Part shown: positions 25,233-33,225 of the stretch, one piece after another
Numbering within the stretch: position 1 is the first letter of the stretch
Layout of the letters: each line of letters starts with the position of its first letter
NCBI GenBank assembly: GCA_900104495.1
Contig: FMXS01000007.1
Coordinates: forward strand, 124,001-188,000
Reading direction: 5' to 3'
Length of the DNA: 64,000 nt
Origin: Ruminococcaceae bacterium FB2012
GTDB lineage: Bacteria; Bacillota; Clostridia; Oscillospirales; Ruminococcaceae
Translations under genes and position numbers: made by a program
The notes under the pieces: model-generated
Told to the model about the DNA's origin: nothing
The model's database searches: none
Seen by the model: the letters and a program-made list of their open reading frames with translations, nothing else

Positions 25233-25277
25233 CCCACCGGGACTATTAAAACTTTTTGTAAATTTGTCACGCCGATG

Positions 25278-25306
25278 TTGACAAACAGCGCGGGAAGTAG
25301 TATAAT
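25278..25306 (+). promoter_or_regulatory. SigA promoter of tRNA pair
   Basis: TTGACA (25278-25283), 17 bases, TATAAT (25301-25306). The first tRNA begins 19 bases after the -10. Confidence 0.9.
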
Positions 25307-25324
25307 AATATGTGCTGTAATGAT

Positions 25325-25399
25325 GCCCCCATAGTTAAATGGATATAACAAGCCCCTCCTAAGGGCTAGTTGTAGGTTCGATTCCTACTGGGGGTGCCA
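25325..25399 (+). tRNA. tRNA-Arg (anticodon CCU)
   Basis: A 75-nt cloverleaf with encoded CCA. The anticodon arm AGCCC-CTCCTAA-GGGCT gives anticodon CCT. The D arm AGTTAAATGGATATAAC, the anticodon arm and the T arm are nearly identical to enterobacterial tRNA-Arg(CCU). The acceptor stem is GCCCCCA/TGGGGGT, so the terminal pair is a G-U wobble. Reads AGG. Confidence 0.93.
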
Positions 25400-25418
25400 A
25401 ACAGATATCCGTAGATAC

Positions 25419-25494
25419 GGGCTTGTAGCTCAGTTGGGAGAGCGCTGCGTTCGCAACGCAGAGGTCGGGAGTTCGAACCTCCTCAGGTCCACCA
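25419..25494 (+). tRNA. tRNA-Ala (anticodon CGC)
   Basis: A 76-nt cloverleaf with encoded CCA. The anticodon arm CTGCG-TTCGCAA-CGCAG gives CGC, reading GCG. The acceptor stem GGGCTTG/CAGGTCC contains the G3-U70 wobble that is the alanine identity element. It lies 19 bases after tRNA-Arg, on one transcript. Confidence 0.93.
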
Positions 25495-25558
25495 GAGATG
25501 CCCCTGCTGCTGATGCGGCGGGGGCTCAATTAATAATACATCCGATAAAGGAGCAATT

Positions 25559-26197
25559 ATGACTAAAGGCATACTTTTTGACCTCGACGGGACCCTTTGG
25601 GATTCCTCGGAGATAGTTGTGGATGCGTGGAACGCCTGCATCGCGGAAAAAACCGACCGTCCCGAGAGGATAACCTCCGCGGATATGAAAAGCTATATGG
25701 GCAAGACCCTTGACGTCATCGCGTCGCTGATCTTCCCTTCCCTGCCCGCTGAGGAACAGCTGAGAATAATCCGGATGTGCTTCGTTTACGAAGAGGAGTA
25801 CATCAAAAACCGCCGTCCGAAGTTTTTCGAGGGAGAGCGGGATGTCCTTGAAGCGCTTTCAAAGGAGTACAAGCTGGCGGTGGTGAGCAACTGTCAGGTG
25901 GGTTACATCGAGCTTTATATGGGCCACTGCGGATTCCCGGAGCTGTTCTGTGACTTCGAGAGCGCGGGCAATACCGGGCTTTCCAAAGGTCAGAATATCC
26001 GGCTGGTGATGGAGCGTCAGGGCATTGAAAAATGCGTCTACGTCGGTGACACGGCGGGGGACGAGCAGGCCTCCCGTGAGGCGGGAGTTCCCTTCATCCA
26101 TGCGGCCTACGGCTTCGGTACGCCCGAGGCTCCCGATGCGGCGATACACTCCCTCGGTGAGCTGGCCGAAGCGGCGGCAAGAGTTACAGGCAACTGA
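25559..26197 (+). CDS. HAD-family hydrolase (phosphoglycolate phosphatase-like)
   Basis: A cytoplasmic phosphatase of the haloacid dehalogenase superfamily, 212 residues with an alpha-helical cap. Motif I is FDLDGTLWDS, with the nucleophile and acid aspartates. Motif II is AVVSNCQ, motif III the lysine in GLSKGQNIRLV, and motif IV YVGDTAGDEQASREAG. AAGGAG precedes the ATG at 25559. It sits alone between the tRNA pair and its own terminator. The substrate cannot be predicted; phosphoglycolate, beta-phosphoglucomutase-like and pyrophosphate-type members share these motifs. Confidence 0.9.
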   Translation: MTKGILFDLDGTLWDSSEIVVDAWNACIAEKTDRPERITSADMKSYMGKTLDVIASLIFPSLPAEEQLRIIRMCFVYEEEYIKNRRPKFFEGERDVLEALSKEYKLAVVSNCQVGYIELYMGHCGFPELFCDFESAGNTGLSKGQNIRLVMERQGIEKCVYVGDTAGDEQASREAGVPFIHAAYGFGTPEAPDAAIHSLGELAEAAARVTGN

Positions 26198-26206
26198 AAT
26201 ATGAAC

Positions 26207-26234
26207 GCGGAGTCCAGCGGGCTCCGCTTTTTTT
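26207..26234 (+). terminator. Intrinsic terminator after HAD gene
   Basis: GCGGAG (26207-26212) pairs with CTCCGC (26222-26227) around a GC-rich loop, followed by seven further T. Confidence 0.85.
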
Positions 26235-26284
26235 GTACGGATACTTTTCCGAAAAATCATTCCGTGAAAATCTCTGATTTTGTC

Positions 26285-26313
26285 TTTACAATTTACAGAA
26301 TATGTGCTATAAT
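26285..26313 (+). promoter_or_regulatory. SigA promoter of rlmB operon
   Basis: TTTACA (26285-26290), 17 bases, TATAAT (26308-26313). Confidence 0.85.
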
Positions 26314-26369
26314 GATATTGTATGCAGTATTGACTGCCCGCGGTGCGTTTGCGGGCGGAAGGGTTAAAT

Positions 26370-27167
26370 ATGGATAACAGCAGATTCAAGGACAAAAAGA
26401 ATAAAAACGCTCCGCGCCGTGACGAGGATGACGGCGGGCTCATAATCGGACGGAACCCCGTCACCGAGGCTCTGAAAGCCGGACTGCCCATAGACACCGT
26501 CTACATCGACCCCTCGGCGGGGGGCTCCGCAGGACATATCAGAGCGCTGGCAAAGGAGCGGGGCATCGTCGTCAAGGACGCCGACGAGAGAAAGCTCTCC
26601 AAAATGTGCGGGGGGGCTTCGCATCAGGGCGTTGCCGCCGTGGGCGCCTGCGCCGAGTACGCGGAGATAGAGGATATCTTCAAGGCCGCCGAAGAAAAGG
26701 GCGAGGAACCCTTTATCATCATCTGCGACGAGATCGAGGATCCCCACAATCTGGGCGCCATAATCAGAACGGCGGAGACTGCCGGGGCTCACGGAGTCAT
26801 CATCCCGAAGCGGAGGAGCGCGTCGCTGAATTTCACGGTGTTCAAGACTTCGGCTGGAGCGGCAAGCTATGTCCCGGTGGCAAGGGTCGCCAATCTTGCG
26901 GCGGCGGTGGACAGCCTCAAAGAGCGCGGTGTGTGGATCTACGGCACCGACGGCTCGGGGCAGGACTACACCGAGGTGAGCATGACGGGCCCCGTGGGGC
27001 TGGTCATCGGCTCGGAGGGCTTCGGCATGGGACGTCTGATGAAGGAAAAATGCGACTTTCTGCTGAAGCTGCCTATGGCGGGGAAGATAACCTCGCTGAA
27101 CGCATCGGTGGCGGCAGGGATATTTATGTATGAGATCGTAAGACAGCGGAGGGCTGTCAAGGGTTAG
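26370..27167 (+). CDS. rlmB: SpoU-type rRNA 2'-O-methyltransferase (RlmB-like)
   Basis: Methylates a ribose 2'-OH, in RlmB at 23S rRNA G2251, using S-adenosylmethionine. The ATG at 26370 has GGAAGGG upstream. Residues about 25-100 are the substrate-binding domain (GLIIGRNPVTEAL, GASHQGVAAVGACA). The knotted SPOUT domain carries motif 1 DEIEDPHNLGAIIRTAETAG, motif 2 GLVIGSEGFGMGRLMKEKCD and motif 3 LPMAGKITSLNASVAAGIFM. The basic, disordered N-terminus (KDKKNKNAPRRDEDD) is a common extension. The downstream pseudo-P-type ATPase gene starts 11 bases later. Confidence 0.92.
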   Translation: MDNSRFKDKKNKNAPRRDEDDGGLIIGRNPVTEALKAGLPIDTVYIDPSAGGSAGHIRALAKERGIVVKDADERKLSKMCGGASHQGVAAVGACAEYAEIEDIFKAAEEKGEEPFIIICDEIEDPHNLGAIIRTAETAGAHGVIIPKRRSASLNFTVFKTSAGAASYVPVARVANLAAAVDSLKERGVWIYGTDGSGQDYTEVSMTGPVGLVIGSEGFGMGRLMKEKCDFLLKLPMAGKITSLNASVAAGIFMYEIVRQRRAVKG

Positions 27168-27178
27168 GAGTGAGAGGT

Positions 27179-29365
27179 TTGAGCGATAAGCGTTCAATTG
27201 AAAATATGAGTGACGAGCTGGACGGCATCATGGACAGGACAAGAGCCCGTACCGAAGAGGTCTCGCCGGTGATCCCCGAGGAGGAGAGCCGGAGCCGCGC
27301 CGAACGGAATGCGGACGAGATCAGCCGCCGGATGCAGGAGCGCCGCGCCCGCGGCGAGGTAAGCCCGGAGAGCGAGGAAACTCCCGTCAAGCTCACGGAT
27401 GTGAGCGAGATAGATATGCAGCTCACGGGAAAGATACTTGAGCGGACGGGGGAATACGAGCGTGCCGTTGACATCCCCAACGATCTGAGCTACGAGGAAC
27501 GCTCGGAGATGCTCAGAAAGGCCCGGAGCAAAAAGGTGGACGCCTTCAAGCTGAAACGCAGCTCCGACGAGGCGGATAAGGATGACGGGGACGAGAGCGG
27601 ATCGCGTCACAGCGGTCAGCACGAGTTTGAGAATTACGGCGACGAGAAGAACGTCCTGCGGGATATTCTCCAGGTCAAGAGCAATCTCACCGTGAGGATG
27701 TGCGTGCTGCTGTTCGCGGGGATATTCACCCTGCTGCTGGCGCTGGCCAACGACCTTTCGCTGCCGCTGGTGACGATCTTTGACAAGGTGGAGAATCCCT
27801 CGACCTTTATGTTCACCAACACGATACTGGGCATCGCGGCGATAGCCGTGAGCTACACGGTGATCGTCGAGGGAATGAAAAACCTGTTCCGGGGCCGCGC
27901 CGACTGCGACAGCCTTGCGGCGGCGGGAATACTGATAACGGTGCTGACGGGCATCATCACGCTGTTTGAGCCTTCGATAGTCAGACAGCAGTTCTACCAC
28001 GTCTACACCACCACGGCTATCTTCGGACTGGTGTTCAACACTTTGGGCAAGCTGATGATCGTCAAGCGGACGGAGAGGAATTTCCGTTTCGTGGCCGAGG
28101 GCTTCGACAAGTATGCGGTGGCAACGGTTGACGACGAGGATATTGCCGGCAAGATGACAGGCGGAGTCCTCAACGACTTCCCGGAGCTGGCCGCCATGCG
28201 CAAGACCGAATTCATAAAGGACTTTATGAAGAACAGCTACTCCACGGATGTGGCCGACCTCTATTCCCGCAGGATGACGCCCATCATTCTGATAGTTTCG
28301 CTGGCGGTGGGACTTCTTTCGCTGGCCTTTGAGAAAAGCACCGCAGGCACCACAGAGCGCATCTTCAATATCTTCGGCGTGGTCTCGGGAACGATCACCC
28401 TCTGCTCGTCGCTGTCGCTGATGCTGATAGTGAACATCCCTCTCGGGAGAGCGCAGAACAAGTATCTCAGATACTCCGGCGTGATGCTGGGCTATTCGGC
28501 GGTGGACAAGTTCTCGGACACCAACTCGGTGCTGATCGACGCGGAACAGCTCTTCCCCCGCAGTATGGTGGACATCAAGAATCTGAAGCTGATAGGCTCC
28601 ACAAAGATCGAGGAATGCATCCTCTACGCCGCAAGCCTTTCCTGCCAGGCAGGAAGCATACTCAGCTCGGCGTTTTACAAGATACTCCGGGGCAAGACCG
28701 AAATGCTCTGCCCTGTTGAGAGTTACATCTACGAGGACGGCCTGGGGCTGTCGGGCTGGATCGAGAACAAGAGAGTGCTTCTCGGCTCCCGCCAGCTGAT
28801 GATGAACCACTCCATCGAGGGCCTGCCGACCCTCGCCAAGGAGGAGGAATATGCCAAGGGGAACTTCGTGCTGTATCTTTCGGTGTCGGGCGTAGTTTCA
28901 ATGCTGTTTGTGGTGGAGGCCAAAGCCAGCCTTTCGGTATCGAAGTGGCTGAGAGAACTGGGGAGAAACGGCATCGTCAGCGTAATCAGAACGGTGGACG
29001 GCTTCATCGACAGGGAGTTCGTTTCAAAGCTCTTTGACGTGGACCCGGATATGATAAAGCTCCTGCCCTTCCGTTTCCACAAGGACTACCTCAAAGAGAC
29101 GGACTACACCCCGGAGGTCTCCTCGCCCATGCTCTGCTCGGGACACTTCCCGTCCTTTGCGATGCTCCTGACGGGGACAAAGCGGCTGAAACAGATCTCC
29201 ACGCTGGGCGTGGCGATACAGGCGGGAGCCTGCGTGCTGGGCTTCGGTATCTCCCTGGTGATGACCCTGTTAGGGACCTTCGGTCAGCTTACGCCCACAT
29301 TCATCTTCATCTACAATATGGCATTCCTGCTTATCACGATATTCGCGCAGAAACAGAGAGTTTGA
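27179..29365 (+). CDS. P-type-ATPase-like pseudoenzyme, membrane protein
   Basis: A 728-residue membrane protein. I use the TTG at 27179, with AGGAG 8 bases upstream; a GTG at 27170 overlaps that site. Residues 1-about 155 are charged and probably disordered. Membrane helices lie at about 165-190, 205-230, 240-260, 275-295, 360-380, 390-415 and two at the C-terminus, with cytoplasmic regions placed as in P1-type ATPases. Where DKTGT is expected, VLIDAEQLFP occurs (Asp454), so Lys-Thr-Gly-Thr is lost. A nucleotide-domain-like region follows (GLGLSGWIENKRVLLGSRQL), but no HP motif and no GDGxND is present. Phosphorylation chemistry seems impossible as written; a scaffold or sensor role is inferred. 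Confidence 0.75.
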   Translation: MSDKRSIENMSDELDGIMDRTRARTEEVSPVIPEEESRSRAERNADEISRRMQERRARGEVSPESEETPVKLTDVSEIDMQLTGKILERTGEYERAVDIPNDLSYEERSEMLRKARSKKVDAFKLKRSSDEADKDDGDESGSRHSGQHEFENYGDEKNVLRDILQVKSNLTVRMCVLLFAGIFTLLLALANDLSLPLVTIFDKVENPSTFMFTNTILGIAAIAVSYTVIVEGMKNLFRGRADCDSLAAAGILITVLTGIITLFEPSIVRQQFYHVYTTTAIFGLVFNTLGKLMIVKRTERNFRFVAEGFDKYAVATVDDEDIAGKMTGGVLNDFPELAAMRKTEFIKDFMKNSYSTDVADLYSRRMTPIILIVSLAVGLLSLAFEKSTAGTTERIFNIFGVVSGTITLCSSLSLMLIVNIPLGRAQNKYLRYSGVMLGYSAVDKFSDTNSVLIDAEQLFPRSMVDIKNLKLIGSTKIEECILYAASLSCQAGSILSSAFYKILRGKTEMLCPVESYIYEDGLGLSGWIENKRVLLGSRQLMMNHSIEGLPTLAKEEEYAKGNFVLYLSVSGVVSMLFVVEAKASLSVSKWLRELGRNGIVSVIRTVDGFIDREFVSKLFDVDPDMIKLLPFRFHKDYLKETDYTPEVSSPMLCSGHFPSFAMLLTGTKRLKQISTLGVAIQAGACVLGFGISLVMTLLGTFGQLTPTFIFIYNMAFLLITIFAQKQRV

Positions 29366-29370
29366 ATAAG

Positions 29371-29404
29371 GCGCAGTCCGGTCACGCCGGGCTGCGCTTT
29401 TTTG
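29371..29404 (+). terminator. Intrinsic terminator
   Basis: GCGCAGTCCGG pairs with the CCGGGCTGCGC side around TCACG, followed by seven T. Confidence 0.9.
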
Positions 29405-29458
29405 TCCGAGAGACATACGATAATTTAAAACTTTTATGTAGAAAATCGTAAAAAAGTG

Positions 29459-29487
29459 TTGCATTTTTGGCAGAACTGTGTTATAAT
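29459..29487 (+). promoter_or_regulatory. SigA promoter of mscL
   Basis: TTGCAT (29459-29464), 17 bases, TATAAT (29482-29487). Confidence 0.85.
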
Positions 29488-29519
29488 GATAAAAATAAAT
29501 TTTTAAAGAGGTGTTTCAC

Positions 29520-29933
29520 ATGAAGAAGTTTTTGAAGGAGTTCAAGGAGTTTGCTCTCAAGGGCAACGTAATGGATCTGGCGATAGGCGTTATCATCGGT
29601 GCTGCCTTCGGTAACATCGTTACAGCCTTCACTGAGGATATCATCAATCCTTTCATTGCGGGCATCGGCGGAGCAGAGTTCGGCTTCAAGATCCCGATCT
29701 ACGGCGGACAGTACATTCTGCTGGGCGATTTCCTGACCGCGATCATCAACTTCATTATTATGGCTCTCTGCATCTTCCTGATGATGAAGGCCGTAAACAA
29801 GCTGATGAGCATGGGCAAGAAGAAGGAAGAAGAAGCAGCTCCCAATACCAAGGTCTGCCCCTTCTGCAAGACCGATATCAACATCGAGGCCACAAGATGC
29901 CCCAACTGCACTTCTGTCCTGGAGGAGAAGTAA
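29520..29933 (+). CDS. mscL: Large-conductance mechanosensitive channel with C-terminal zinc ribbon
   Basis: An osmotic emergency valve in the cytoplasmic membrane. Of 137 residues, the first 100 are a complete MscL: KKFLKEFKEFALKGNVMDLA (N-terminal helix and pore start), AIGVIIGAAFGNIVTAF (TM1) and LTAIINFIIMALCIFLMMKA (TM2). The normal charged bundle is followed by an extra domain with CPFC (Cys113, Cys116) and CPNC (Cys127, Cys130), a zinc ribbon. GAGGTG precedes the ATG at 29520. Monocistronic with its own promoter and terminator. Zinc-dependent assembly or gating through the ribbon is conceivable but untested. Confidence 0.95.
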   Translation: MKKFLKEFKEFALKGNVMDLAIGVIIGAAFGNIVTAFTEDIINPFIAGIGGAEFGFKIPIYGGQYILLGDFLTAIINFIIMALCIFLMMKAVNKLMSMGKKKEEEAAPNTKVCPFCKTDINIEATRCPNCTSVLEEK

Positions 29934-29954
29934 GCAATATCCTGCGAACACCGA

Positions 29955-29978
29955 GAGCGGCTTTATGCCGCTCTTTTT
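29955..29978 (+). terminator. Intrinsic terminator of mscL
   Basis: GAGCGGC (29955-29961) and GCCGCTC (29967-29973), then TTTTT. Confidence 0.9.
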
Positions 29979-30038
29979 GCGTCTGTTATACAAGTGTGAA
30001 AAATATGAAAAAAATGAGTAAGAATATATGAAAAAGAC

Positions 30039-30067
30039 TTGCAAAATCCTTCCGGATGTAGTATAAT
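30039..30067 (+). promoter_or_regulatory. SigA promoter of gap
   Basis: TTGCAA (30039-30044), 17 bases, TATAAT (30062-30067). The leader is about 27 bases with AGGAGG. Confidence 0.9.
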
Positions 30068-30100
30068 AGATTTATAAAAAATATTAGGAGGTACACTACA

Positions 30101-31144
30101 ATGGCTAATGTAAAAGTTGCAATTAACGGTTTCGGTCGTATCGGCCGTCTGGCTTTCAGACAGATGTTCGGTGCAGAGGGTTATGAGGTCGTTGCTATCA
30201 ACGATCTGACCAAGCCCTCCATGCTCGCTAACCTGCTCAAGTATGACACTGCTCAGAAGGGCTACTGCGGCATCATCGGCGAGAACCTTCACACTGTTTC
30301 CGCTGACGACGAGGCCGGCACCATCACCGTTGACGGCAAGACTCTGAAGATCTATGCAATGGCTAACGCTGCTGAGCTGCCCTGGGGCGAGCTGGGCGTT
30401 GACGTTGTTCTCGAGTGCACCGGTTTCTACTGCTCCAAGGCTAAGAGCCAGGCTCACATCGATGCAGGCGCAAAGAAGGTCGTTATTTCTGCTCCCGCGG
30501 GCAACGATCTGCCCACTATCGTATACAGCGTAAACGAGAAGACCCTGACTAAGGACGACACTATCATTTCCGCTGCTTCCTGCACCACCAACTGCCTCGC
30601 TCCTATGGCTAAGGCTCTCAACGATTTCGCTGAGATCAAGAGCGGTATCATGAGCACCATCCACGCTTACACCGGCGACCAGATGATCCTTGACGGTCCT
30701 CACAGAAAGGGCGATATGAGAAGAGCCCGTGCAGGCGCTGCCAACATCGTTCCCAACAGCACCGGTGCTGCTAAGGCTATCGGTCTTGTTATCCCCGAAC
30801 TCAACGGCAAGCTCATCGGTTCTGCTCAGAGAGTTCCTGTTCCCACCGGCTCCACCACTATCCTGACCGCCGTTGTTTCCAGCGACAAGGAAGTTACCAA
30901 GGAAGCTATCAACGCTGCTATGAAGGCTGCTGCTTCCGAGAGCTTCGGCTACAACGAGGATCCTATCGTTTCCTCTGACGTTATCGGCATGAGATACGGC
31001 TCGCTGTTCGATGCTACTCAGACCATGGTTTCCAAGATCTCCGACACCTGCTATCAGGTTCAGGTCGTTTCCTGGTATGACAACGAGAACAGCTACACCA
31101 GCCAGATGGTAAGAACTATCAAGTACTTCGCAGAGCTGGGCTAA
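30101..31144 (+). CDS. gap: Glyceraldehyde-3-phosphate dehydrogenase, type I
   Basis: Glycolytic oxidation and phosphorylation of glyceraldehyde 3-phosphate with NAD. The 347 residues have the Rossmann start AINGFGRIGRLAFRQM, the NAD-preferring INDL segment and the catalytic SAASCTTNCLAP (Cys161). The phosphate-binding HRKGDMRRARAGAANIVP and the terminal WYDNENSYTSQMVRT also match. AGGAGG sits before the ATG. Codon choice is strongly biased to GCT, GTT, AAG and CTG, unlike the GC-rich third positions of the neighbours, which indicates very high expression. Monocistronic with a strong terminator. Confidence 0.98.
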   Translation: MANVKVAINGFGRIGRLAFRQMFGAEGYEVVAINDLTKPSMLANLLKYDTAQKGYCGIIGENLHTVSADDEAGTITVDGKTLKIYAMANAAELPWGELGVDVVLECTGFYCSKAKSQAHIDAGAKKVVISAPAGNDLPTIVYSVNEKTLTKDDTIISAASCTTNCLAPMAKALNDFAEIKSGIMSTIHAYTGDQMILDGPHRKGDMRRARAGAANIVPNSTGAAKAIGLVIPELNGKLIGSAQRVPVPTGSTTILTAVVSSDKEVTKEAINAAMKAAASESFGYNEDPIVSSDVIGMRYGSLFDATQTMVSKISDTCYQVQVVSWYDNENSYTSQMVRTIKYFAELG

Positions 31145-31178
31145 GCTGACCGCTTGATTGTAACTCTAAAAACGAACG

Positions 31179-31210
31179 AACGCCGTCCCGAAAGGGGCGG
31201 CGTTTTTTTT
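31179..31210 (+). terminator. Intrinsic terminator of gap
   Basis: AACGCCGTCCC (31179-31189), GAAA loop, GGGGCGGCGTT (31194-31204), eight T in total. Confidence 0.92.
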
Positions 31211-31227
31211 GATCCTTCAGATAATAA

Positions 31228-31262
31228 CTGACCCGCCTGCGGAGTCTCCGTCAGCGGGTCAG
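31228..31262. repeat. Inverted repeat at HK-like gene stop
   Basis: ACTGACCCGC (31228-31237) and GCGGGTCAGT (31253-31262) are a perfect 10-bp pair that overlaps the stop codon of the leftward gene. It has no good T-run on the minus strand, so it may be a transcript-stabilising hairpin or a weak terminator. Confidence 0.6.
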
Positions 31263-32326
31263 TTTGTTTCTTTATCATTGTCATTGATCCCGCCCTTGGA
31301 CAGAATGCACATCTGATAATCCAAAGGGAAGAATCGGAGAGTTTTTTGAGAGCTGTGCAGTATAAAGTCGTTGGAGTCACGGCACGGCAGGACTATCGAG
31401 GCGGCGAGGCCTCCGGTGGGTGAAGGCTCCAGCTTCAAGGACCCGCCGAAGAGTTCGGCTGCGCTTCGGGCCAGCGCAAGGCCCAGGCACTCCCGCTGTT
31501 TGTATTCGATCTCCCGGGTGCGGTAATGGGAAAGCTTTTCGATGCGGGCTATATCAGCGCCTGTGCCGTTGTCGCTGACGGTGATGACCGCGTCATTGTC
31601 AACTCGGCGGAGCGTCAGAGCGATCTGCTTTTTTACGGCATTGCAGTACATATAAGCGTTGACTATCAGATTCAGCACGGCGCTTTCCAGCAGGTTCCAG
31701 GCGGCTTTGACGTATACGCCCCGGGCAATGTCGGCGGTGAGCTCACAGAACTCGGAGTTCATCAGACGGGCGGTCTCCTCGGCCGAATGTGCAAGCTCAG
31801 CGGAGACATCAACGCTGGTGAGCTTTACCTTCCCGGACCAAATACGGTTGACGATGCTCTGATTCGTGGTAGCCGAAAGAGTATTCAGCAGAGCGGCGCG
31901 TATCTCCTTGGCGGCATCGGGGGCGTAATAAAGCGGGTTGCTTCGGAGCTTATCGGCGGTGATGCTCAGACCTGCCAGGCCGTTGCGGACGTTGCCCATA
32001 AGCACCTCCTGCTCCTTCTGCTTGGCGGAATGGGCAAATATCCTCTGAACGTCCTCAATGTCATAGAGGACCAGCAGATAAGCGCAGAGCTTACCCTCTT
32101 CGCAAAGCGGGGTGATCCTGACGGCGGCACTTTCTCCCAGTCGGCAGACCGTCTCCTGCTCTATGGGCAGACGGCGGGGCTCCGAGCCGTCAAATATCAG
32201 CTCGTCAAATACCGGAGGGATGATATCATCGGTATTTCTCCAGATAAACCGGAATTTTTCATCATACAGCACGGCCTTTTCCTTCGAGCAGGAATAGACC
32301 GCTTTTACGGCATCCGTAATGTTCAT
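31259..32326 (-). CDS. Cytoplasmic histidine-kinase-like ATPase protein
   Basis: A 355-residue soluble protein. Residues 1-about 95 resemble a PAS-type sensor (AVLYDEKFRFIWRNTDD). A helical pair follows at about 100-175, then a HATPase domain with N box (LESAVLNLIVNAYMYC), G1 (VSDNGTGAD) and G2 (ECLGLALARSAAELFGG). In the helical dimerisation region, where the phospho-accepting histidine normally lies, the sequence is VLMGNVRNGLAGLS and has none. ATP binding looks intact, so this is either an ATPase acting on a protein partner or a pseudo-kinase. No response regulator is adjacent. Confidence 0.8.
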   Translation of the reverse strand: MNITDAVKAVYSCSKEKAVLYDEKFRFIWRNTDDIIPPVFDELIFDGSEPRRLPIEQETVCRLGESAAVRITPLCEEGKLCAYLLVLYDIEDVQRIFAHSAKQKEQEVLMGNVRNGLAGLSITADKLRSNPLYYAPDAAKEIRAALLNTLSATTNQSIVNRIWSGKVKLTSVDVSAELAHSAEETARLMNSEFCELTADIARGVYVKAAWNLLESAVLNLIVNAYMYCNAVKKQIALTLRRVDNDAVITVSDNGTGADIARIEKLSHYRTREIEYKQRECLGLALARSAAELFGGSLKLEPSPTGGLAASIVLPCRDSNDFILHSSQKTLRFFPLDYQMCILSKGGINDNDKETN

Positions 32327-32367
32327 TTCTTCATCTCCGTTGGATAAGAGCGCGGGAAAGGGGCGGC

Positions 32368-32601
32368 TCAGTCTTCCGTTTCCTCGGCGGGGAGCTCTTC
32401 GGGCTCCTCGGACTGAGCTTCGATCTCTGCGGGCTCGTTTTTCACGGGCTGTTCGCCTTTGGACTCGGAGACGGCATCCATTCTCTTATTGTACTTATAA
32501 GCAAGAGTGATGATGACCGGCATCACGAGGAAAAGCATCAGCGCGATAAAGATGTTGAAGCCGTTGGCCACGGCATCGGATGTCTTGGCAAAGAGTGCCA
32601 T
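32368..32601 (-). CDS. Small single-TM protein with acidic tail
   Basis: 77 residues. The ATG at 32601 has GGAGG 9 bases upstream. One membrane helix (about 17-36, FIALMLFLVMPVIITLAYKY) is followed by a basic NKRMD and a Glu/Pro-rich tail ending EELPAEETED, so the tail is probably cytoplasmic. It follows recX by one base and precedes the HK-like gene by 41 bases, so all may be in the recA transcript. No family recognised. Confidence 0.65.
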   Translation of the reverse strand: MALFAKTSDAVANGFNIFIALMLFLVMPVIITLAYKYNKRMDAVSESKGEQPVKNEPAEIEAQSEEPEELPAEETED

Positions 32602-32602
32602 T

Positions 32603-33223
32603 TTATTCTTCCTCCTCAGAAAACCCGCCCAGCACGGCATTTATATCCGCGTAGGAATAGCCCTGCCTGACGAGTGCATTTTTGACCTTTTTGACGCCGT
32701 CCTCGGAATCGAGGCGGCGGCGGTATTTTTTCTCTATCAGCTCCCGGAGACGTTCGCGGGTGCTTTCGGTATCGGAATAGGGGGCGAGGGCATCCTCGAT
32801 AAGCTCCTTTGAGAGCCCCTTCATACGCATCTCCTGGACTGCGCGGTAACGTCCGAAGCCCTTGACTTCCATATACTTCCGGGCGAGGCCCTCGGCGAAC
32901 CGGCGGTCGTTGATGACTCCCAGCTCCGCCAGACGGTCGCAGACCTCATAGCATATCTGCTCCGGGTAATTCTCCGACAGCTTCTTGAACATCAGAATAT
33001 AGGAGTAGTCCTTGTAGTCCAGAAGATAGAGAGCCCGTTCCCGGGCCCGCCGGAGGTCGTTGGCATAGACGGCCTTGGCCCACTGCTCCTCGGTGAGGGT
33101 CATGCCCTTGGCAAGGCGAAGGTCGCTGACCACCTCGGCGTTTATGAAGGCAGGCTCGCCCTGCTCGAAATCTATGCGCAGGGTCCTGCCCTTATACTGC
33201 GAAATATTAGTGATGCGGTACAT
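32603..33223 (-). CDS. recX: Recombination regulator RecX
   Basis: A modulator of RecA filaments, 206 residues. The three-helix repeats of the family are visible: ARERALYLLDYKDYSYILMF, LARKYMEVKGFGRYRAVQEM and VKKNALVRQGYSYADINAVL. It begins 2 bases after the recA stop, the usual recA-recX arrangement that gives low RecX relative to RecA by read-through. Confidence 0.93.
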   Translation of the reverse strand: MYRITNISQYKGRTLRIDFEQGEPAFINAEVVSDLRLAKGMTLTEEQWAKAVYANDLRRARERALYLLDYKDYSYILMFKKLSENYPEQICYEVCDRLAELGVINDRRFAEGLARKYMEVKGFGRYRAVQEMRMKGLSKELIEDALAPYSDTESTRERLRELIEKKYRRRLDSEDGVKKVKNALVRQGYSYADINAVLGGFSEEEE

Positions 33224-33225
33224 TA

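Noticed and set aside
25500..25525. Terminator after the tRNA pair
   Set aside because: A hairpin GCCCCTGCTGC/GCGGCGGGGGC forms but is followed by TCAATTAAT without a T-run, so termination is not well supported; read-through into the HAD gene is possible.
27194..28810. Minus-strand open frame of 538 codons
   Set aside because: Antisense to the P-type-ATPase-like gene; His/Arg/Gln-rich composition typical of shadow frames.
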